A stretch of DNA of 64,000 nt, taken from NCBI RefSeq assembly GCF_023159225.1, contig NC_063181.1:13475606-13539605 (forward strand). The letters run 5' to 3'. Position numbers and translations under genes: made by a program. Source of the DNA: Perognathus longimembris pacificus. Taxonomy: Eukaryota; Chordata; Mammalia; Rodentia; Heteromyidae. Positions within the stretch are counted from its first letter, which is position 1, and every line of letters begins with the position of its first letter. Shown in pieces: positions 11,633 to 21,680 of this stretch. A model generated the notes under the pieces. The model ran no database searches, was not told where the DNA came from, and saw only the letters and a list, made by a program, of their open reading frames with translations.

Positions 11633-12166
11633 TTTTTTCTTTAGTTTTGTTTTTCCTCTATGGTTTACTCCCTGTTGTCATTGTATTTGACTTTGGTACC
11701 CTGGGTATTGTATAAATGTTTGTCTGAATTAGGAAAGGGTAGGGGAACTACAAAATGGTGAGACAAAGGACAAAGGAGGAAGCAATGCAACAGCAAAACT
11801 CACAAGACAAAATGCTGGAAATAAAATATACAACTTGGAGGGGGATATGGAGGGAAGGAAATGGGAGAAAAATGAGTGAAGGGGTAATAAGTTTGACAAG
11901 AAATGTACTCACTATCTTATGTATGTAACTGTAACCCCTCTGTACATTACCATGACAGTAAAATACCAATGCAACAGCAATACTTACAAGACAATATGTT
12001 GTTAACCAACTGTACAACTTGGGGTGGGGGAAATTGGATAGGAGGGAATGTGGAGAAAAATGAGAGATGAGGTAACAAGTTTGAGAAGAAATATACTCAC
12101 TAGCTTACTTACATATGTAACTGTAAACTCTGTACATCAACTTGACAATAAAAATTAATCAAATGA
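11628..12166 (+). mobile_element. LINE-1 3' UTR, with a tandem duplicated end
   Basis: The plus strand carries the L1 3' UTR: the 'ggtaccctgggtattgtat' block, a G-rich tract at about 11840, and the terminal 'ctgtaacccctctgtacatt' block at about 11927-11950. No poly(A) follows there. A second copy of the terminal about 190 bp begins at about 11967 and ends at about 12155 with ttgacaataaaaatt. The first 120 bp or so (11628-11750) are the reverse complement of about 11150-11268. Confidence 0.75.
11783..12150 (+). repeat. Two tandem copies of the L1 3'-terminal unit
   Basis: Unit 1 spans about 11783-11966 and unit 2 about 11967-12150. Each has, in order, 'aatgcaacagcaa', 'acttacaagaca' or a variant, a purine-rich G tract, 'aagaaatgtactcact' or a variant, 'gtaactgtaa' and 'ctctgtacat'. 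No A-tail separates them, so this is an internal duplication rather than two insertions. Confidence 0.7.
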
Positions 12167-12324
12167 AATAAGAAAATATTTTATATAAAATAAAGTCACA
12201 GTGTTACCAATGAATAGGAAATATTTCCAATATTACAGGGGAAGGATAATATATGAATCTTGACTTGTACTTTCGGCAGGGAGCTATGTGCAGAAAAGTT
12301 GAGGGTTTGCAATATGTAACGTTT

Positions 12325-12495
12325 AAGGAGCGCTTACACTTTAATTATCATCAAACAAATATAGCATAATTATCCTCTCTATCTTATAAACAAGAAAACT
12401 AGACATAGAGGATTTAACTTGCAGTCATTCTGCTACCAAGAAATAGAAACAGACTTCAAAGCCAGATTGTCTAACTTCAAATTACAGACCATTAA
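12325..12495 (-). mobile_element. MIR element (antisense)
   Basis: The plus strand shows the antisense MIR pattern: 'gcgcttacactttaattatc', then 'ttatcctctctatcttataa', 'caagaaaactagacatagag', and 'ttcaaagccagattgtctaac'. This matches in order the conserved core of MIR, an ancient mammalian tRNA-derived SINE. Divergence is high, as expected. Confidence 0.6.
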
Positions 12496-12787
12496 CCATT
12501 ATTCTGAAAGTTTTCTCAGAAGTGGAATATTTTCCAAAAAAGATTAAATTATACAAATGAACCAGGGAATAAATTTGCAGAATATATTGCTAGGACTAAA
12601 GAGCACAGAAATTCTATCACTTTACAATGTTGTATAAAATCTGTGCTGTTTTCTGAAGTCCATGTTTAAAAATATGCAATATGTTTGAGGGGAATAATCA
12701 TTGACCACAACATAATCCTTATAATATAATATATAATCCTTATGTGGTCAGTTATTGTTTGTGTGTGCAGTTGTATTATGTGTGCAG

Positions 12788-12880
12788 TTACTGGGGGATT
12801 GAGCTCAGGGCCTTGAGCTGTAGTTTAGCTTTATCCCTTAATGCTAGCACTCTACCATTTGAGGTACAGCTCCAGTTCCA
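12788..12880 (-). mobile_element. ID-like tRNA-derived monomer (antisense)
   Basis: Reads in antisense like a rodent ID unit: 'actgggggattgagctcagg' (B-box side) followed by 'gcactctaccatttgaggta' (A-box side) and 'cagctcc'. An internal segment is inserted or diverged between the boxes. No Geo half is attached. Confidence 0.5.
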
Positions 12881-13321
12881 AGAATAATTGGTAGAGCAAA
12901 ACCAGAACACATCCTCTAGAGAATAAGTTGTCTGCTACAATGAGATTGGCTCATGTAAGTTGAAAACAGCAGAGGAGTGTCCACAAACCAAGTCCAGGAT
13001 AAAGAAGTAGGATTTTATGTTAATCAATGGACTGATGATTTTGTTTTTCAAATGAAGAGAAAACTTACCTCAGTAATGATAAGTTTGACTATAGACTTCC
13101 AAAAACGTTTCAAGAGTGCCATTTTTTTACATTTGAGAAATGTGGTTTGTGTTTCTTTGCATATTGCATAATACATGAAGTAAAACTTGTCTTTTTCATC
13201 TTAACTGACCAAGATGCATAGGCCCCAAACGAGCCCTTCTCAATGGGGAAAGGGTACATAACCTCCTAAGGAAAAGTCTAATTTCAGTTTCTTTGGGAGA
13301 GACTAATACTTTCATGCTCAG

Positions 13322-13386
13322 CAGAGAGAGAGAGAGAGCGAGCGAGCGAGAGAGAGAGACAGAGAGAGAGACAGGAGAGAGAGAAT
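13322..13386. repeat. (GA)n simple repeat with GAGC and GACA interruptions
   Basis: About 65 bp of agagagag interrupted by gcgagcgagc and gacag. It is a pure purine strand and could adopt triplex (H-DNA) structure. Confidence 0.9.
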
Positions 13387-13609
13387 GAGGGTTAAATATG
13401 GTGAAAACTACACATCAAGTAGTAGATATTTAGAGACATTAAAAGGAGGGTAGCATTGTTTTAAGAGAAGATAAATTAACAATGAAACCCTCTCTTATTA
13501 CAAAATATATTAACTTAAATATTAAAAAATAACAATGTTTTAAAAGTGTTCAACAGAGGAGGCTTGTGTGATCAATGTGTATAACATTCATTTATGAAAA
13601 TATAAAAGT

Positions 13610-13800
13610 GAAATGCATTATTTCTTTTTATAATTTGCCTCTGTCAGCATACATTGTGTTACAAGAGGGTTTCATTATGTTATTTTCATACATGGATGCA
13701 AAGTTCCCTGATTATGTTCACTCTTCTATACTCTCTCTCTCAGCCCTTTCCTCCTTCCCTCAAACAATTATTCTAGTTAACAAATACTGTTCATGCAATT
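13610..13800 (-). mobile_element. Older LINE-1 3' end (antisense)
   Basis: 'cattgtgttacaagagggtt', 'tcattatgttattttcatac' and a pyrimidine-rich stretch (about 13735-13765) are the antisense of an older L1 3' terminus. The sense version of a related end is at about 25240-25290 (tgtcaaaatgaaatctctat). No ORF2 portion is attached. Confidence 0.55.
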
Positions 13801-13809
13801 AATATACAT

Positions 13810-14440
13810 GAACAAATATACATTTACACGATCATGTACCATAATAACAGAACAAATTCTAGAACCATAATGACTAGGTTGAATGCACAAGTCTAGGACC
13901 TGAATAAATTTTGCCTTAACTAAAATCTATGTGTCACAGATTATGTGTTTGGCCAAGATAAATTAACTAATAACAGCAACCCATCTCATCATCTAAGATT
14001 GTTGTGACTGTAAATTATGCATGTATATGCATATGTGCATATAGACACAAGTTCTATGTGTAATGGAAATTACTACAAAATTTAGCTGTTGCCTATTAGG
14101 AAGAAGAGTCAAAAAATGTATATTATTCACTATTTTTGTGTGTTGTGTCAATTTTAAGCTTTATTTCACTTAAAAGTACTCCCAACCCTTTATATTTAAC
14201 TACCAAAAATGTTCGGACAGCCAAGTACTTAAAACATAAGAAAAATATCTACTTATCCACATAATTAAAACTCATTTGTGACATAAAAATGCAATGTGTA
14301 TATAAATAAGATAGACATTCATTTGTCTGTCTATTTATCTACATAGCATCATCAATGTAATTAGTGTTAGGTAGATTACTAGAAAAATGCATAATTTTTG
14401 GTTTCCACTTCTGTAAAATGGACATAATGTTGCTTAGTAT
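13810..14440. other. Unique AT-rich sequence
   Basis: No gene or recognised repeat. Weak purine/pyrimidine-alternating stretches occur at about 14020-14045. Confidence 0.4.
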
Positions 14441-14450
14441 AAGAAACTAT

Positions 14451-14669
14451 GGGGGCTGGGGATATAGCCTAGTGGCAAGAGTGCCTGCCTCGGATACACG
14501 AGGCCCTAGGTTCGATTCCCCAGCACCACATATACAGAAAATGGCCAGAAGCGGCGCTGTGGCTCAAGTGGCAGAGTGCTAGCCTTGAGCGGGAAGAAGC
14601 CAGGGACAGTGCTCAGGCCCTGAGTCCAAGGCCCAGGACTGGCCAAAAAAAAAAAAAAAAAAAAAAAGA
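14451..14669 (+). mobile_element. IDL-Geo SINE, well preserved, with poly(A)
   Basis: The left ID-like monomer (14451-14530) has A box TAGCCTAGTGG and B box GGTTCGATTCC. It is followed by a short A-rich linker and the Geo monomer (14543-14643), then about 23 A. The TSD is aagaaactat at 14441-14450 and 14670-14679. The intact Pol III boxes, high CpG retention (cggatacacg, gcggcgc) and long A-tail argue for a young copy. Confidence 0.92.
14465..14519 (+). promoter_or_regulatory. Internal RNA polymerase III promoter (A and B boxes) of the SINE
   Basis: A box TAGCCTAGTGG at 14465-14475 and B box GGTTCGATTCC at 14509-14519 are spaced as in tRNA-type promoters. TFIIIC would bind here. No TTTT terminator lies inside the element. 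Confidence 0.7.
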
Positions 14670-14689
14670 AAGAAACTATTATTGTTGTT

Positions 14690-16510
14690 AAAAGGCAAAT
14701 CAACCTTAAGGCACTAAGTGAAGAGTTTTATATGAATTAAGCATAAAACTCCTACATAATTTCACTATTCCCAAGAATGCATTAAGCATAGGCTGAATTT
14801 TTCTGATATATAAGTAAAAGAAAAATAAATTTTAAATATTCATAAATTCTTTTAAGCTTAATAAACATTTGTAACTGTACAGTAACTTAGACCCTGTGGC
14901 TTATTCTTCCTATCTTAAATATTAGCATATTAGAACACAACGGAAACATAAAAACTCTGCTCCTATCAGTAAAAAATTATAGATTTTTAATAATAAACTA
15001 CAAAGTCCAAAGTGCGTAATTAAAATCAGATTAGGACTTGTGTTCTTTTGCTATTTTTTTAAATGTGTAAATTTTCTCCATCTCTGCATGATGTCTTGTT
15101 AAGGGGCCTAGCATATTTACCTATGAGCATTGTTGCCAAACTTTGGCACAGATGAGGCGAAACTACCCTGGCTAGTTCTGTCCTACAGTAATGTCTTCAA
15201 CTTTGCGCTATGATGCCAAATGTTTTTCTTTTACTATCAGCAGCATGGATTGGTGCCAGAAACAGTGATCTAGAAATAGTGTTAATTATTCACAGCTGCA
15301 CAGGCCTGGGAGGGAGCAGAAAGCATTGGGATCTTACTCACAATAGATAAAAAAACAGGAAAAGAAAAAAAAAAGACTCTTCTTTCTGGTTTTGTAGAAC
15401 ATTTTCCTTCCAAAGGTAACAATAAAAAAGGCAGGTCATATTCAAAGTCTGAGAAATCTGTCATAGATTTTATAATAAACTATCAAACTAAATGGTCCTT
15501 TTACTCTATAGACAAAAAGATGGTTCATGAAAATCTTTTTCATTGGTAAAATTATGTGGTTTAGCTAGTAATGAAAATGGTAATAGAAAGTTCGCTCTAA
15601 ACCATAAATATTGTGCTGCTTTGAGGCCAAATCATTAGAGAAAATCTCATTAGGAGACAAACCCAAATACATGACTTCGATTCTGATGTTCGTGGATGGT
15701 TCATATCATCCTTTCTGTTGGTAGTGGTGGACATAGCATAAGACATGTAATGACCCTGTGATGGTGCTATTTCTGTGATTTTTGGAAGATGATTACTTTT
15801 TAAAGCACTCTACTAGAAAAAAAAGAACTGCTGATTATTCCAATTTCCTAAAATGCAAGCCAAGAATCTAATTTTTTAAACTGCTTTTTTATAGATTCCC
15901 CCTCTTCAATTTCATGTTTACAGACTCCTTTACCTTTTCTCTGTATGATGTACATTCTTTCATTTAAAAAATGGAATAAAATACATTAAAACGATTTCAA
16001 AATAAATGTTAGTCACCTCCAGTATCTTCCCTCACTTTCAACACCTATGAACAAGTCATACAGAAAATGAAATAGGTATTGATCTAGGCTAAACATTTCA
16101 CTGATCAAATACTTGTCAAAACTTTAAGCACTAAGCCTTCTACAAATGGAAGAACATATAGTTGGCCTGTAAAATTTGAGCCTATAGGACTGAACAAGAC
16201 ATAGACCTGACCTTCAAGAAATGTCCAGTAAACTCAAAGAGATTGATGTCAGATAAATCATTTGGAAGTTGAACATTACAGAATAAGTAGCTCAAAATTC
16301 TAAGCTAATTCTAAGTTACTTTTTTTGAAGGGGCGACAGCTTAGGAAATCCTCTGGGTCAAGCAGGGTACTGTTCCCAGAGATAAACACTGCCTCCCATT
16401 TCCTTTCTCTCTCTTAAGAGGAAATAAAAGGAAGAAAATAGACTGTTAATTGATATAAATAGCAACTAACTATGTAGATTATATAAATGATCATGTCAGC
16501 CCTGAGTACA
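14690..16510. other. Unique sequence with a candidate conserved block at about 15060-15300
   Basis: No gene or clear repeat. About 15060-15300 has balanced composition and no repeat signature (for example 'ggcacagatgaggcgaaac'), so it is a candidate conserved non-coding element. The remainder is AT-rich. Confidence 0.3.
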
Positions 16511-16515
16511 AGCCC

Positions 16516-16607
16516 CATATATATGTATATACATGTATATATGTATATATATACGTATATATGTATACATATATACGTATATATATACATATATACGTAC
16601 ATATACA
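16516..16607. repeat. ATAT/ACGT/ATGT alternating repeat, self-complementary
   Basis: About 90 bp built from tatatatgtatatac and atatacgtatat units. It is close to its own reverse complement, so it can extrude as a cruciform. The repeated ACGTAT units give regularly spaced CpG sites in otherwise AT-rich DNA. Confidence 0.85.
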
Positions 16608-16747
16608 TCCTCAAATGGCACAACTACACCATATAAACCTATCTGTGAATGTTAAGGCTTAGATTATTTATGTTGGCCACCTTTATTGATCAAACTACCT
16701 GGCAGCTGACTCTTCTTTGGGTAAGTGTTATATAAACCTGTACTATG

Positions 16748-16976
16748 GGGGCTGGGAATATGGCCTAGTGGCAAGAGCACTTGCCTTGTATACATGAAAC
16801 CCTGGGTTCAATTCCTCAGCACCACATATATAGAAAAGGCCAGAAGTGGCGCTGTGGCTCAAGTGGCAGAGTGCTAGCCTTGAGCAAAAAGAAGCCAGGG
16901 ACAGTGCTCAGGCCCTGAGTCCAAGCGCCAGGACTGGCAAAAACAAAACAAACAAACAAACAAAAAACACGCACAC
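16748..16976 (+). mobile_element. IDL-Geo SINE with an (AAAC)n-type tail
   Basis: ID-like monomer with A box TGGCCTAGTGG (16761-16771) and B box GGTTCAATTCC (16805-16815, one CpG decayed), then a full Geo monomer (about 16839-16938). The tail has become (AAAC)n. The TSD is imperfect: acctgtactatg (16736-16747) and acctctattatg (16977-16988), 10 of 12 matching. An intermediate-age copy. Confidence 0.9.
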
Positions 16977-16989
16977 ACCTCTATTATGT

Positions 16990-17740
16990 ACGAACATTCT
17001 CAAAGAACATAACATATATCAGATATTTATCTTCATACCAATGTTTTCCAAAGCATCTATTTATATACTGAGTATACTTTACATTGAGTGCCAGTTTCTA
17101 GACAGTGCCTGTCAATCACAGGACAAGACAAAATTCATACTTTCACTAAACACTGAAATCTGCCTAAAGATAATTAGTGTTCTATAATGTGCTATTTATT
17201 CCACTTTTCACTGAAGACACAACTTCTACTGGAATTCTATTCAGGCTGTTTTAGCAGTCTATGTTGATTATTGGTTTCTGGAATATTAAGGAATTTTTTC
17301 TCTACTGGTTTCTGAAAATTTACCATGTTGATGAAGTTTCTGTCTGTCTATAGTTAAGTCTTTGTAATGAGACAGCTTAGTTATTAAAAGACTAGACTTT
17401 GGTCACAATATAGATAGTTCAGAATTGCTGTTCTGAGATTCCTACCTTGATAATTTTCAGTCTAGATTTAGCAAGTGTCAAAAGGAGTAAATTTCTGCCA
17501 CCAGTATGACATTAATTGGGAGTTTTTAACTTGCTCTTTCCACAGGTGTTAATTTCTAGATAGCATGCTTTACTAGGGATTATAGAAACTGTGATAAAAT
17601 AAATTTTTGCTTCTAAATTAAACACTTTGGCTAAGTCTGCCACTTAGGCTAGGATCAAACACAAATTCATTTGACACCTTTCTCTTAGTGATTTCTCAAA
17701 TTAAACTCTTCACTCTCCTCCCCACACAAATCTAAATATT
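16990..17740. other. Unique AT-rich sequence
   Basis: No gene or recognised repeat. Confidence 0.4.
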
Positions 17741-17741
17741 G

Positions 17742-17787
<46 letters not shown>
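17742..17787. repeat. (TG)n-(CG)n microsatellite at a SINE tail
   Basis: About 17 TG units run directly into GCGCGCGC and then into the antisense SINE. The repeat sits where the SINE's A-rich tail should be, so it probably grew from that tail. Alternating TG/CG is the classic Z-DNA-prone sequence. Confidence 0.9.
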
Positions 17788-17788
<1 letters not shown>

Positions 17789-17992
17789 TTGGTCCTGGGG
17801 CTTAAATTCAGGGTGTAGGCAGTGTCCCTACATTTTTTTTTTTTTTGTCCAAGATCAGCCACAGCTCCACTTAGCCTTTTATGGCTAATTAGAGATAAGA
17901 GTCTCACACACTTTCTTGCAAGGGCTGGCTTTGAACTCAGATCTCAGTCTCCTGAGTAGCTAGGATTCCAGGCACTAGTCATCAGCAGCCAT
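17788..17992 (-). mobile_element. 7SL-headed SINE with Geo-type right end (antisense)
   Basis: The antisense order is Geo-type end (ggtcctggggcttaaattca), a poly-T interruption at 17832-17846, 'gtccaagatcagccacagct', 'gagataagagtctcacacac', then the 7SL/B1-type head 'cagtctcctgagtagctagg'. The internal T14 run replaces part of the Geo arm. No convincing TSD was found. Confidence 0.75.
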
Positions 17993-17999
17993 CAATATT

Positions 18000-19042
18000 T
18001 AAATAAAAAGAAATTAATCAATAAAAATTCTAAGTAGTACAGAAGTTCTTTCTGATCATATTGAATTAAGTTAAAAACAACATTTGTGGCCTAGAGGTTT
18101 CTGTTCCTTTGTAAAGCTAATGTGGAAACCAAGATTGATGGTGATAAACTACTGATAACTGTTTTATCTGTTTTTGTACCTTCCCCATGTACACTGACTT
18201 TATGGAAATGTGACAGCTAAGGTGTTATTCACTCTTTGCTTCTCAAATTACACTGTTGCTCTTCTTTGTCCTTCTTTCCCTTACTTCTACAATTACACCG
18301 ATAGTGTGTTATGATTCTTTGTCTCCATTTATTATATCTACCTCCCTTGGTACTGGGTATCTGTCCCTGTAGATATGAAGTTACATAATGAAGACCTTTC
18401 TTAATGTGGAATTCAGTATGTAAACCTTTAACTTTATTTCTAACTCGTCCCTAAATTGAAATATTTTCTATTTTCTAGCAGTTGATAGGGATTTTTTTTG
18501 TTCTGTAATGTAATTTTTCTCCACTATTTTGGTAATAGAAGTTTTATTCCAGTTCAAAAGAACATAATTATCCTCGGAGACTATACAAATGGCAAATTTT
18601 TCTTCTTAATTTTATTTTTAAAAGAGTGTTTTACTGAAGAGAATTCCTGTACAAGTCATAGAGGAAATGAATGCACCTCTTTGCCTCAGCTGATTCGCCA
18701 ATGACTCCACTGTACATGGCTTATCCAAGTCCTTAAGAATCAACACAATGCTCGAAAAGAAAGGACTCATTACTTTACTTAATTAACTATAACCTCTTTG
18801 AATATCATCCTTACAATAAAATAAAAAAAAATCAGCATCAAACTACCTTCTCAAGTTCTAAATTACCTTCTCTTCTCAAAGCAGAATTACAAAACAATGG
18901 TAGTTGTGAAAGCTGTTCGATATTCTTCCTTACTGTGAAGGAATTTTCCTTCAGCCTTCTGAGAATAAATTGAGGGAATCTGTTTGAATTTCCTCCATTC
19001 ATTTCCTACAGTTTCCTTCTTTTGAAATAAGAAGAACTTCCT
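18000..19042. other. Unique AT-rich sequence
   Basis: No gene or recognised repeat. Confidence 0.4.
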
Positions 19043-19054
19043 AATGCAGACTTC

Positions 19055-19258
19055 TTTTTTTTTTTGGCCAGTCCTGGGCCTTGGACTCGGCCTGAGCACT
19101 GTCCCTGGCTTCTTTTTGCTCAAGGCTAGCACTCTGCCACTTGAGCCACAGCGCCACTTCTGGCCATTTTCTATATATATATGGTGCTGGGGAATTGAAC
19201 CCAGAGCTTCATGTATATGAGGCAAGCACTCTTGCCACTAGGCCATATTCCCAGCCCC
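19055..19258 (-). mobile_element. IDL-Geo SINE (antisense)
   Basis: A short T-run tail, antisense Geo (from ggccagtcctgggccttgga), a TA-expanded linker (ctatatatatatgg), then the antisense ID-like monomer ending in cccagcccc. The TSD is aatgcagacttc (19043-19054) and aatgcagaattc (19259-19270), 11 of 12 matching. Confidence 0.9.
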
Positions 19259-19270
19259 AATGCAGAATTC

Positions 19271-20845
19271 TTAATGTTCCAGTCGAAATCTTTATGCTAT
19301 GGATTTCGATGTCTGTAATATGATCAGTGAAAACTAATTTTACTTACAAATCTTCCCAAAACAGAAAAGTTGGACTAGCCATAAACAAGAATATCTGGAG
19401 TATACACAAGTTTTAGTTACCCTTTAAATTTGTCAAAGCACAAATATTCAAATGCCTAACATTTTTAATCCAAGCATTACAAGTCTGTTTTATTTAATAA
19501 TATGTGTCTGGAATCCTTTAATCCATAGGAATTCTGATTGATAACAATATTTAACTCAAGTGAATCACAATTACATTAACCAAGCTTCTGAAATTGTTTC
19601 AATAAAACCCTGCATAAAAGATTAGCAGGCACTGCCAAATATTTATATTGCGCCATGATTTCTGGCAAGAAGTGCTGTTCAATCAGTAGGATTTAATTTA
19701 ACAGTGTTTACCTGTGCGTAAGCCTCCGATAACTAACGCAGACTGCAGTCTGAGAGTCATGAGTAATGCACATTTTATGGCGACTACATTTCATTTTCAA
19801 GCATGGATCTTTAGCTGGATCTAAAGCTAGAGAGAGAATGAAAGGAGAAGGGGGAAAGGAAGGAAAGAGAACAGGAAATATTAAATGAGCATTGTGAAAT
19901 TGAGGGTTCTTATGGAATCAAATATTATAATTGCAGCAAATAATTCCATAGCATTTTAACTGTGAATTTTTTGTTCCCACTTCCTATATTAGAATGTTCT
20001 ACTTACAAATCTCAGATAGTGGGTAACAGAGTCACAGTCTCCTCCAATCTATTGAGTAGTGGGGCTACACATACCAATAGATCAACAAATGGAAACATCA
20101 CACAGAAAGGTTAGCTTCACAAATGTGCAATAACAACTACCATCAGAGCAGCAAAGACAGAGAGAGGCTAGGGTGTGTGACCATAGTGTTTTATATCAGA
20201 GAGCAATTACAATCTGTACTTCTGCTTTCCTTACATAGCTGGTAGTGAGTAGAGAAAAAGAATGGAAACCCAGATGGGACATTTATGAGTCTCTGGATGT
20301 CCATGAAAAGTATAAGGCTGGCCTTGGGGTGGACTAAATGCATCAAGATTGGAACTGAGATGTGCTTTCATTTTTAGATTGCTTTAGCACAACATTTGAA
20401 CTAAAATTTCTTCATACATCCTGTATTGGTAGCTATCAAGACCAAACTTTTGTGATACATTTTTTTGTACAAACAGTTTGTTCACACATAGTTTATATAA
20501 CATACACTTTATTCATTTAGGGTATACAATCTATGGTTTTCAATGTTTATAATTATGAAGCTAACATCACAATTTAAAAAATATTTCATTACCAGTGGAA
20601 ATCCAAACAGATTTTTTGTCAGTGCTAAAATGACATAAATTGCACCCAATTGGAATGTAAATACTTCAGTGTCGTTCATCATGAAAGATGTTTCCTTTGA
20701 TAAATAATGATCAGATCAATTATAGTATCGATTTTTATTGAAGGAGTTAGAAAATAAAATGTCATTCCTGTAAAATGTTGGATATAAATAAATGGTCTAA
20801 TTTTACTGGAAATGTGTCACTATGCTACCTATATACATTGCCAAT
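19271..20845. other. Unique sequence with a candidate conserved block at about 19600-19830
   Basis: No gene. About 19600-19830 is non-repetitive, with scattered CpGs (for example 'tgcgtaagcctccgataact') in a low-CpG background, and is a candidate conserved element. The end near 20470-20650 may be a very old L1 3' fragment. Confidence 0.3.
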
Positions 20846-20849
20846 CCAA

Positions 20850-21095
20850 TACAGCCTTTCCTGCCTTTCCAAACTCTATAATCAGTGCTCCATATTAAGG
20901 ACATTGTTTTCCCTATTGCATTCCATGTATGAGAGAGAACGTGCGATACTTATTTTTCTTTGTGTCTAGATTACTGCACTTAAAATAATGTTCTCAAATT
21001 TTATTCATTTTGCTGCAAGTGGTAGAATTTCCCTAATTCTTTATGCATACATGTGTGTATATATACCATATTTATATCCATTCATCTGTTGAATG
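20850..21095 (-). mobile_element. Older LINE-1, ORF2 C-terminal region (antisense, 3' part)
   Basis: The minus strand shows L1 ORF2 landmarks in order: 'caacagatgaatggatataa', 'tggtatatatacaca', 'gagaacattattttaagtg' and 'ctctctcatacatggaatg'. It continues from the 21386-21680 fragment, and the two are split by a younger L1 3' end. Confidence 0.65.
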
Positions 21096-21385
21096 CTTAT
21101 TATTAAAGTTATTTTCTTTACATTTTATTGCAAAAGGGATGCACAGAAGGGTTACAGTTAAGTAAGTCAGATACTGAATACATTTCCTTCATCCCTCCCA
21201 CATTCTCTCCCAGTTTTTCCCCTTCTGGACTTTTCCTCCCTCCCAACAAGATGTTTGGTGGGTTTCAGTGCTGAGTTAGGCCATTCTTTGTTTCATCGTT
21301 TCTGTGCTTCCCTTTTTCCTCCCACAATCAGATTAATTTATATACAAGACAAAGTATACAGAAATTAAAACAGAATGCATGTCTC
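21096..21385 (-). mobile_element. Younger LINE-1 3' end nested in an older L1 (antisense)
   Basis: The minus strand carries a purine-rich 3' UTR tract (about 21195-21245), then 'cttaactgtaacccttctgt' and 'ttttgcaataaaatgtaaag', that is, the L1 terminal block and A-rich tail at about 21110. It interrupts the older L1 between two ORF2 segments. The flanks share only gcattc, so the TSD is not firmly resolved. Confidence 0.65.
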
Positions 21386-21680
21386 AGCCATTGAGAATAA
21401 AGCAGTATGCAATTATCCCTTTGATTTTTTTTTCATTTTCTTGAGATATATATCCAGATATAAGTTTGTTGGATCATATAATATATCTAATTTCAGTTTT
21501 GAATAACTTCCATACAATTCGCCATAATGGACTTAGCAATCTTTATTCCCACCATGTTTAAAAATTCCTTTCTCTCTACCTTTTGCCACCATTTGTTATT
21601 TTGTCTATTTGATAAGTCTACCTGGAGTGAGATAACTCACTCTTAAGTGGATTTACATTTTGAAAAAATTTAATCTAGAA
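21386..21680 (-). mobile_element. Older LINE-1, ORF2 region (antisense, 5' part)
   Basis: The minus strand reads 'agataactcactccaggtag'-type sequence (variant of the L1 'cactccagt' block), 'tccattatggcgaattgtat', 'atatgatccaacaaac' and 'ggatatatatctcaag', the L1 ORF2 C-terminal order. The reading frame is broken by indels. This is the upstream half of the element whose downstream half is at 20850-21095. Confidence 0.65.

Noticed and set aside
14465..14519. tRNA gene
   Set aside because: A and B boxes are present, but they belong to the ID-like SINE arm; no cloverleaf acceptor pairing is expected and an A-tail plus TSDs show a retroposon.
20470..20650. Possible very old L1 3' fragment ('gggtatacaatctatggttt' region)
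   Set aside because: Only loosely similar to old mammalian L1 3' ends from memory; not firm enough to list as an element.
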